Source: an uncultured Eubacteriales bacterium (GTDB lineage: Bacteria; Bacillota; Clostridia; Oscillospirales; UMGS1783). From it: a stretch of DNA of 11,100 bases. Under the pieces are notes generated by a model. The model was not told the DNA's origin. It saw nothing but the letters and a program-made list of their open reading frames with translations, and did not search any database. Positions 6,021 through 11,100 of the stretch are shown here, piece after piece (positions within the stretch are counted from its first letter, which is position 1; the number at the start of each line of letters is the position of its first letter). The stretch is taken from positions 1 through 11,100 of the forward strand of contig USJY01000017.1 in NCBI GenBank assembly GCA_900555065.1, read 5' to 3'. Made by a program: the position numbers and the translations under genes.

Positions 6021-8156
6021 ATGGAACAGCTTTACACGCTGGAGACATCTTCTCTGATTCTCAAGTTCAATCCATGCGACGGCTCGCTCTGCTACCTCTA
6101 CTCCAAAGCATCAGACTGGGAGATACTGAACCGGCCGCACCTCGCCCTTTCCTGGCGGCTCATGCTGCCGCTGGAAGACCACAGCAGACACGACGACCAC
6201 GGCCGCCGCAATAACAACGCCTGGGGCAACCGGCAGCCCTGCGCGCCCAGAAGCGCCTGCACCGAAACCCGGGTGGAATTCACATGGGACGGCATTGTAT
6301 CCGAATACGGAGGCCGGCACGACATCGCCGTGACGACGGTGTGCGAGATTGTGCGCGACCAGGCCGTGTTCCGCATGCATATACGAAACAACGACAGCGT
6401 GTTTGTGGAAAACGTCTACTACCCATATCTTGGCGATCTGCACAGGCCGGCGGGCTGCACGCGCTTTGCTTTTGAGTACGGCCACTATCTCGGCCTGCAT
6501 TCCTTCGAGCTGTGGCCCACCTTTGAAAACCTGACGGCAACCCACAGCGTGGACTATCCCACCCTTTCCATCAACCCGGAAATGGACAACCCGCCCCTTT
6601 CCCCGTTCGCACTGGCCGTAGACGAGAAGGGCAACGGGCTCTACATCGGCGCGGCGGAGCGGCGGGTCGAGGCGGTAACCTGGCACGCCGAAGCGCAACC
6701 GGGCTGGCGTAACTCCAACGATTTTCGGCTCTTTTCCGAGGACAGCGCTTTTGGGAAGGACGTGTTCACCCGCTTTGCCGCGGCGCACATGCCCTTTGTC
6801 GCGCCCGGGACGGAGTTTGACTTGCTCCCCTTCGCCCTGGAGGGCTACAAGGGGGGGTGGGAGACCGGCGCCGCGTGCTGGACCCGGATCAGCAAAAGCT
6901 GGAACGCGCTGCCGCCGCAGAAGCATCCCCGCCCCGACTGGATTCAAAAGCCGCACGCATGGCTGCAGGCGCACCTCAACTCGCCGGAAGACGAACTGCG
7001 CATCCCCTTTCGGGAACTGCCGAAGCTCGGCGAGGAATGCGTGAAGTTCGGCATAGACGCGCTGCAGGTCACGGGCTGGAATATCGGCGGCCAGGACCGC
7101 GGCAACCCTTCGCATGACCCTGACCCGCGCCTGGGCACCTGGGCGGAGCTTCACGACGCGATCGCGAAAATACGCGCCATGGGCGTAAAGCTCATTCTGT
7201 TTACCAAGTTCACCTGGGCCGACCAGACGACCGACGACTTCGAGCCCGTATACGCCCCGCTCGCCATCAAAGACCCGTACGGGTATTACTACGTCTACAA
7301 GGGCTACCAGTATATGACCGCGTCGCAGCTGGCCAATGTGAATACGCGCCGGCTTATTCCCATGTGCTTTGGCAGCGACGAATACATTGCACTGTGCGGC
7401 CGCGAGTTCCTCAAGTGCGTAGAGCTGGGCGCGGACGGCATCCTCTACGACGAGTGTATGCACCACTCCCCCGCCCTGTGCTGTTTTGATACGGCGCACG
7501 GGCACCGCTACGGCGCGCCCGCTTACGGCTGGGACAGGAAGCTTGTGGACAGCTTCCGCAAAATTCTTCGGGAACGCGGCATTGAAAAAGAGTTCCTGAT
7601 CGCCGGCGAAGCGCTGTACGACTTCCAATTCGACGAGTACGACCTCGCCTACGGACGTACCTGGGGACGCGATCACCGGCCCGTCAGCCGCCTGATGCGT
7701 CCGCACGGCCAGATCATGACCGCCGTCGTGGGTTTTGACGACCGCTCCATGATCAACCAGTGCCTGCTCAACCGCTATATCATCAGCTACGAGCCCTACA
7801 ACTTTAAGGGCCGGCCCTCCGACTACCCGCAGACAGTCGCCTACGGCATGAAAATGGACCGGCTGCGGCGCGACCTTTCCGCATATTTCTGGGACGGCGA
7901 GTGGATGGGCCGGCGCGGCGGCGCCGTCGCAGCCGAAGGCCGGGACGGATTCGGCGATTACGCGGTGTTCCAAAACCAAAACGGCCGGAGCGGTATGGTG
8001 ATCGTAAACTACGACGAGGAGAATTCCATAACTGTCACGCCCGTTCTGAACGACGGGCAGACGCTCAGCCGGTACAGGCTTGTGGACGACGACGAACTCA
8101 CCTGCTTTGAGGGAAGCTTCGATATCCCGCCCATGTCGGCCGCGGCCGTAATCTGA
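6021..8156 (+). CDS. DUF6259 protein, putative intracellular glycoside hydrolase
   Basis: The protein is 711 residues; TGGAGG lies nine bases before the ATG and there is no signal peptide, so it is cytoplasmic. About residues 1-280 look like an N-terminal beta-sandwich. A TIM-barrel-like core follows: LQVTGWNIGGQD (348-359), DPDPRLGT (366-373), VKLILFTKFTWAD (389-401), GADGILYDECMHH (470-482), FLIAGEALYD (525-534). A beta-rich end begins near 645 (DYAVFQNQNG). The DPRLGT and ILYDE patterns recall barrel hydrolases that act on alpha- or beta-linked sugars. D477 or E478 and E530 are my guess for the catalytic acids. The family is known from sequence as a domain of unknown function; the reaction is inference. 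The LacI gene just upstream supports carbohydrate use. Substrate must be imported by a transporter not present here, and must be small enough for uptake. A long open frame exists on the opposite strand but has no gene signals. Confidence 0.78.
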   Translation: MEQLYTLETSSLILKFNPCDGSLCYLYSKASDWEILNRPHLALSWRLMLPLEDHSRHDDHGRRNNNAWGNRQPCAPRSACTETRVEFTWDGIVSEYGGRHDIAVTTVCEIVRDQAVFRMHIRNNDSVFVENVYYPYLGDLHRPAGCTRFAFEYGHYLGLHSFELWPTFENLTATHSVDYPTLSINPEMDNPPLSPFALAVDEKGNGLYIGAAERRVEAVTWHAEAQPGWRNSNDFRLFSEDSAFGKDVFTRFAAAHMPFVAPGTEFDLLPFALEGYKGGWETGAACWTRISKSWNALPPQKHPRPDWIQKPHAWLQAHLNSPEDELRIPFRELPKLGEECVKFGIDALQVTGWNIGGQDRGNPSHDPDPRLGTWAELHDAIAKIRAMGVKLILFTKFTWADQTTDDFEPVYAPLAIKDPYGYYYVYKGYQYMTASQLANVNTRRLIPMCFGSDEYIALCGREFLKCVELGADGILYDECMHHSPALCCFDTAHGHRYGAPAYGWDRKLVDSFRKILRERGIEKEFLIAGEALYDFQFDEYDLAYGRTWGRDHRPVSRLMRPHGQIMTAVVGFDDRSMINQCLLNRYIISYEPYNFKGRPSDYPQTVAYGMKMDRLRRDLSAYFWDGEWMGRRGGAVAAEGRDGFGDYAVFQNQNGRSGMVIVNYDEENSITVTPVLNDGQTLSRYRLVDDDELTCFEGSFDIPPMSAAAVI

Positions 8157-8166
8157 TTCTGCCCTT

Positions 8167-8197
8167 CGGGCGGAGCGTCTGCTCCGCCCGTTTTTTT
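8167..8197 (+). terminator. Intrinsic terminator of the LacI/DUF6259 operon
   Basis: A perfect 10-base stem (CGGGCGGAGC at 8167-8176, GCTCCGCCCG at 8181-8190), GTCT loop, then seven T at 8191-8197. It starts 11 bases after the stop codon. Confidence 0.93.
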
Positions 8198-8440
8198 ATT
8201 ATAACAGGCGGCGCAGGTGGCCGCAAAACGGGCGCTGTGGATGTAAAAAGCGGGCGCGGCGAGCGAAAACATCGCATCATCCGCATGGACGCGAATTTTT
8301 TCCCGCTGCAGGAACAGAACGTCATCAACGCCGGACCGGCGTTCCCACACAGCGTTTTGCCCGACCTGTTCTACGGGAACGGGCGCGTATGGGAATTTCA
8401 TGCCGATTTATCGGAATATGTGTTTTCTTCTATCTTTATT
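8198..8440. other. Gene-poor stretch, no convincing content
   Basis: This follows the DUF6259 terminator and precedes the BTAD promoter. A plus-strand frame from GTG 8237 is open through it but has no ribosome binding site and runs into the next gene. A small hairpin lies at 8327-8343 (AACGCC, loop GGACC, GGCGTT) without a T-tract. It could be a decayed gene fragment or simple spacer; nothing decides. Confidence 0.4.
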
Positions 8441-8442
8441 TG

Positions 8443-8460
8443 TGATATAATTTTATATCA
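8443..8460 (+). promoter_or_regulatory. Extended -10 promoter of the BTAD gene inside an 18-bp palindrome
   Basis: TATAAT at 8446-8451 is preceded by TGA, a perfect extended -10. The -35 area (TTTTCT at 8423-8428) is poor. The element lies in a perfect inverted repeat, TGATATAA (8443-8450) and TTATATCA (8453-8460) around TT, so a dimeric protein bound there would cover the promoter. The start near 8458 gives a leader of under 30 bases. Strong promoter; the operator role is inference. Confidence 0.6.
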
Positions 8461-8484
8461 AACTGTACGGAGGGGGCGTTCAGC

Positions 8485-9726
8485 TTGGCGGATATACCAG
8501 TCCTTCAGGTAAAAATGTTCGGAGGGTTTCAAGTCACTTGCGGCGAACACGTCATCGTATCGCCGGAGACCCGAAACAGCAAAGTCATACAACTGCTTCA
8601 GTACCTGTTGTGCAACAGGGGTAAGATGATCCTGCAAGAGGAGCTCATTGACGCGCTGCTGCACGACGACTACGGGAGCAACCCGGTCGGCACGCTGAAA
8701 AACATCGTATACCGTCTGCGCAAGCTCTTTATTGGCGCAGAACTGGACAAAAGCTGCATACTCTACAACAAAAACAGGTACGGCTTTTCCCCCGATATCC
8801 CCTGCGAGATAGATGCGGAGCAGTTCTTTGCGATTGTCAGGCGCGTCAGGCATGCGCAGCTGGACGACGAAACGCGTTTTGCACTCTGCATGGAGGCGGC
8901 CGGCCTTTATAAAAGCGATTTTCTGGCGCGTTCCTCCAGCGAGCCGTGGGTGATGGGCCGTTCTTCACGTTACCAGGAACAATTCTGCGAGCTGATCCAT
9001 ATTGCGTACGGGATCGCCGAACGCGGCAAACGGCTTGCCAGGGTTCTGCCCCTGCTGCAGCGCGCCACCGCGCTCTACCCTTACGAGGAGGAGCTCTGCC
9101 TGATGCACATCTCCTGCCTGTTTGAAATGGGGCATTGCGCAGAGGCGATTGCGGAGTACAACAAGGTCGCCGACACCTTGTACAACGACCTGGGCGTGCG
9201 CCCTTCGCAGACAATGCGGAACCTCTACCGCAGGATCGCCGGCAGCATGCAGCGGCCGACGGACTGCGTTCATGACGTGCGCACGGCGAGCAGCGAGCCG
9301 GAATGCTTTACAGGCGCGTACTATTGCAATTTTGAAAACTTTATCAATTTCTACCAGTTTATCGTTCGGCATAAGGAGAGAAACGGCCAGTCCATATACA
9401 TTATGCTCTGCACGCTGACCGAGACCGACAACAGCCAGCCCAAAAGCGGCGAACGGCTGAGAAATCTGTCCACCTCCATGCATAAGGCCGCGCGCCGTTC
9501 CGGCCGGCGCGGGGACGTGTACACCCAATACAGCCCTTCGCAGTTTTTGCTTATGCTTATGAATATCAATCAGGAAAACTGTCATATCGTGGCGGACAGG
9601 CTGCAGTACAATTTTTTCAAGCATTCAAAAATTACAAACGTCCGCCTTAACTTTAAGGAAATTACCGCGGCGAGCATGGACCATGTCATAAAAGCGCGCG
9701 GCGACGATCCGTTGCCCGCCTGTTGA
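8485..9726 (+). CDS. SARP/BTAD-type transcriptional regulator with degenerate GGDEF-like C-terminus
   Basis: The protein is 413 residues from a TTG start, chosen because GGAGGGGG (8469-8476) lies eight bases before it and the first strand (LQVKMFGGFQV) would be cut by the next in-frame start, ATG 8515. Residues about 7-105 form an OmpR/PhoB-like winged helix, with conserved NIVYRLRKL at 73-81 and NRYGF at 97-101. A bacterial transcriptional activator domain (BTAD, TPR-like) covers about 108-250, with ALYPYEEELCLMHI and VADTLYNDLGVRPS (228-241). From about 276 the sequence resembles a GGDEF fold: the segment RRGDVYTQYSPSQFLLML (341-358) matches the GGDEF strand region, but the GGDEF residues read SPSQF (350-354). 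Cyclase activity is therefore unlikely; a ligand-sensing or dimerisation role is inference. It is transcribed alone, with no adjacent target that stands out; it may control itself through the palindrome at its promoter. Confidence 0.8.
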   Translation: MADIPVLQVKMFGGFQVTCGEHVIVSPETRNSKVIQLLQYLLCNRGKMILQEELIDALLHDDYGSNPVGTLKNIVYRLRKLFIGAELDKSCILYNKNRYGFSPDIPCEIDAEQFFAIVRRVRHAQLDDETRFALCMEAAGLYKSDFLARSSSEPWVMGRSSRYQEQFCELIHIAYGIAERGKRLARVLPLLQRATALYPYEEELCLMHISCLFEMGHCAEAIAEYNKVADTLYNDLGVRPSQTMRNLYRRIAGSMQRPTDCVHDVRTASSEPECFTGAYYCNFENFINFYQFIVRHKERNGQSIYIMLCTLTETDNSQPKSGERLRNLSTSMHKAARRSGRRGDVYTQYSPSQFLLMLMNINQENCHIVADRLQYNFFKHSKITNVRLNFKEITAASMDHVIKARGDDPLPAC

Positions 9727-9778
9727 CCCGTGCGGCCAGCGGTTCCCTGCAGGCGCTTTGTGAATTCTTTTCGACCCG

Positions 9779-9817
9779 CCCGATTCCGTCCGCTTACGCT
9801 GGACAGAATCGGGTTTT
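9779..9817 (+). terminator. Terminator of the BTAD gene
   Basis: CCCGATTC (9779-9786) pairs with GAATCGGG (9806-9813), continuing after one C-A mismatch with GTCC/GGAC, around a nine-base loop, followed by TTTT (9814-9817). It lies 53 bases past the stop codon. The T-tract is short, so read-through into the SPFH gene is possible. Confidence 0.65.
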
Positions 9818-9828
9818 CGTTGTATAAT
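9800..9828 (+). promoter_or_regulatory. Promoter for the SPFH gene, overlapping the terminator
   Basis: TGGACA (9800-9805, five of six consensus bases), 17 bases, then a perfect TATAAT (9823-9828). The -35 lies in the right arm of the preceding terminator hairpin and the spacer contains its T-tract. The start near 9835 gives a leader of about 32 bases with AGGAGGG at 9854-9860. Confidence 0.72.
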
Positions 9829-9866
9829 GTTGGGTAAGGTTACCGAGATTGACAGGAGGGTTTTTC

Positions 9867-11100
9867 ATGGGAATTATCAAAGCCATTTCCAGCGCTGTCG
9901 GCGGCGGGTTTGCCGACCAGTGGCTTGAAGTGATCGAGCCGGACCGGATGAGCGACACCACCGTATTCACCGCGGGCGTACCCGTCCGCAGAGACGATAA
10001 GCGCGGCTCCAACCGCAAGGGTACGGAGAACACGGTGTCGGACGGTTCCGTGATCCACGTCTACCCCAACCAGTTCATGCTGCTGGTCGACGGCGGCAAA
10101 ATTGTGGACTATACTGCGGAAGAGGGCTACTACACCGTCAAAAACTCTTCCCTGCCGTCCATGTTCAACGGCCAGTTCGGAGATTCGCTCAAAGAGACGT
10201 TCAGCCGGTTCAAGTACGGCGGCGTCACGCCTGTCGCGCAGCGCGTCTTCTATGTGAACCTGCAGGAGATCAAGGGAATCAAGTTCGGCACGCGCAACCC
10301 CATCAACTACTTCGACAACTTCTATAATGCAGAGCTGTTCCTGCGTACGCACGGCACCTACTCGATCAAGATCAAAGACCCGCTGAAGTTCTATGCGGAG
10401 GCTGTTCCGCGCGATCAGGACCGTGTGGAGATCAGCGACATCAACGAGCAGTATCTAAGCGAGTTTTTGGAGGCGCTGCAGGCCGCCATCAACCAGATGT
10501 CCGCGGATGGCGAGCGCATTTCCTACGTCTCATCCAAGAGCGTGCAGCTCGGCAAATACATGGCGAACATCCTCGACGAGAGCTGGAACCAGATGCGCGG
10601 TATGGAGATACAGGCCGTGGGCATTGCGTCCATCAGCTATGACGAGGAGTCTGTCAAGCTCATCAACATGCGCAACCAGGGCGCAATGCTCAGCGACCCG
10701 AACGTACGCGAAGGCTATATGCAGGGCTCGGTTGCGCGCGGCATTGAAGCGGCGGGCTCCAACGCCGCCGGCAGCATGGCCGGGTTTATGGGCGTTGGCG
10801 TTGGGATGCAGGCCGGCGGCGGCGTAATCGGCGCGGCAAGCGCGGCAAACCAGCAGCAAATGCAACGGCAGGCGGCAACGGCCGGAAGCTGGACCTGCGC
10901 CTGCGGCGAGGTAAACAGCGGCGCGTTCTGCTCCGCCTGCGGCAAGCCCAAGCCCGAACAGGGCGGCTGGACCTGCGCCTGCGGCGAGAAAAACAGCGGC
11001 GCGTTCTGCTCCGCCTGCGGCAAGCCCAAACCCGAACGGGGCGGCTGGACCTGTTCCTGCGGCGAGAAAAACAACGGCGCGTTCTGTACCGCCTGCGGCA
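9867..11100 (+). CDS. SPFH-domain protein with C-terminal zinc ribbons (cut by window end)
   Basis: 411 codons are visible with no stop; the 3' end lies outside. AGGAGGG is six bases before the ATG. The first ~270 residues match the SPFH/virion-core-protein-like family (YdjI of Bacillus subtilis is a member): ADQWLEVIEPD (16-26), VYPNQFMLLVDGGKIVD (65-81), YYTVKNSSLPSMFNGQFGD (88-106), GIKFGTRNPINYFD (137-150), and a helical part around 190-270. A Gly/Ala/Met-rich linker (297-327) and a Gln-rich stretch follow. From W342 come tandem zinc ribbons with CxC and CxxC pairs (C344, C346, C355, C358, then every 26 residues). SPFH proteins assemble as membrane-associated oligomers and in Bacillus this family works with a PspA-like envelope-stress system; here no psp-type partner is visible. 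No signal peptide or membrane helix is evident. Role inferred only. Confidence 0.85.
   Translation, partial: MGIIKAISSAVGGGFADQWLEVIEPDRMSDTTVFTAGVPVRRDDKRGSNRKGTENTVSDGSVIHVYPNQFMLLVDGGKIVDYTAEEGYYTVKNSSLPSMFNGQFGDSLKETFSRFKYGGVTPVAQRVFYVNLQEIKGIKFGTRNPINYFDNFYNAELFLRTHGTYSIKIKDPLKFYAEAVPRDQDRVEISDINEQYLSEFLEALQAAINQMSADGERISYVSSKSVQLGKYMANILDESWNQMRGMEIQAVGIASISYDEESVKLINMRNQGAMLSDPNVREGYMQGSVARGIEAAGSNAAGSMAGFMGVGVGMQAGGGVIGAASAANQQQMQRQAATAGSWTCACGEVNSGAFCSACGKPKPEQGGWTCACGEKNSGAFCSACGKPKPERGGWTCSCGEKNNGAFCTACG
10890..11100 (+). repeat. Tandem 78-bp repeats encoding zinc ribbons
   Basis: Three copies start at 10890, 10968 and 11046, exactly 78 bases (26 codons) apart, and the third is cut by the window edge. 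Copies one and two differ at 4 of 78 bases by eye; copies two and three at 5 of the 55 visible. Each encodes W-T-C-x-C-G-E ... F-C-x-A-C-G and a KPKPE linker. Near identity, including silent positions, points to recent duplication; more copies may follow. Confidence 0.9.

Noticed and set aside
6111..7979. 622-codon open frame on the minus strand across the DUF6259 gene
   Set aside because: It is antisense to a gene with clear barrel motifs, its protein has no recognisable domain, and no ribosome binding site or promoter serves it. GC-rich codon use keeps the opposite strand open.
8327..8343. Hairpin in the spacer as a terminator
   Set aside because: The six-base stem is not followed by a T-run and no gene ends there.
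8009..8401. 130-codon minus-strand frame between the DUF6259 end and the BTAD gene
   Set aside because: It runs through the terminator hairpin, has no start signals, and overlaps the end of a solid gene.
8237..8512. 91-codon plus-strand frame in the spacer before the BTAD gene
   Set aside because: It starts with GTG without a ribosome binding site, reads through the BTAD promoter and into that gene in another frame, and matches no family I recognise. A decayed gene piece is possible but not supportable.

Overview
The window comes from a GC-rich chromosome. It has strong AGGAGG-type ribosome binding sites, sigma-A-type promoters that often carry an extended -10 (TGn), and hairpin-plus-T-tract terminators. 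Gene content (a DUF3810 protein, a TraX-family protein, rubredoxin-like domains fused to a flavoprotein reductase, LacI plus a DUF6259 protein, a BTAD regulator, and an SPFH/zinc-ribbon protein) suggests an anaerobic Clostridia-type Firmicute of the GC-rich gut kind. This is inferred from family content and signals, not from a marker gene. I see no tRNA, rRNA, CRISPR array, insertion sequence or phage gene.

Layout: 1-146 holds a perfect leftward promoter for a gene outside the window and a weaker rightward promoter for the first gene. 147-1238 (+) encodes a membrane protein with a DUF3810-type HExxH metallopeptidase domain. It converges on 1287-1982 (-), a TraX-family multi-membrane protein, across a long GC-rich hairpin. 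Between about 1983 and 2169 are two divergent promoters. The rightward one drives a probable two-gene operon: a sugar phosphate isomerase/epimerase-like TIM-barrel protein (2170-2952), preceded by an overlapping seven-codon leader ORF, and a flavoprotein reductase carrying three N-terminal rubredoxin-like metal sites (3000-4622).

A 320-bp gene-free stretch (4623-4942) carries several inverted repeats, a strong terminator and a promoter. That promoter leads into a second probable operon: a LacI-family regulator (4943-5983) and a 711-aa cytoplasmic DUF6259 protein (6021-8156) that looks like an uncharacterised glycoside hydrolase. It ends in a near-ideal terminator. This regulator/enzyme pair is probably a sugar-responsive catabolic unit without its own transporter here.

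After another gene-poor stretch, a single-gene unit (8485-9726, TTG start) encodes a SARP/BTAD-type regulator. Its C-terminus resembles a GGDEF domain whose signature is replaced by SPSQF. An 18-bp palindrome covers its -10 element. The last gene (9867 to the window edge) is an SPFH-domain protein ending in tandem 26-residue zinc-ribbon repeats. Its -35 element lies inside the preceding terminator hairpin. The least described parts are the DUF6259 enzyme with its regulator, the degenerate-GGDEF BTAD regulator with its palindrome, and the triple-rubredoxin reductase.
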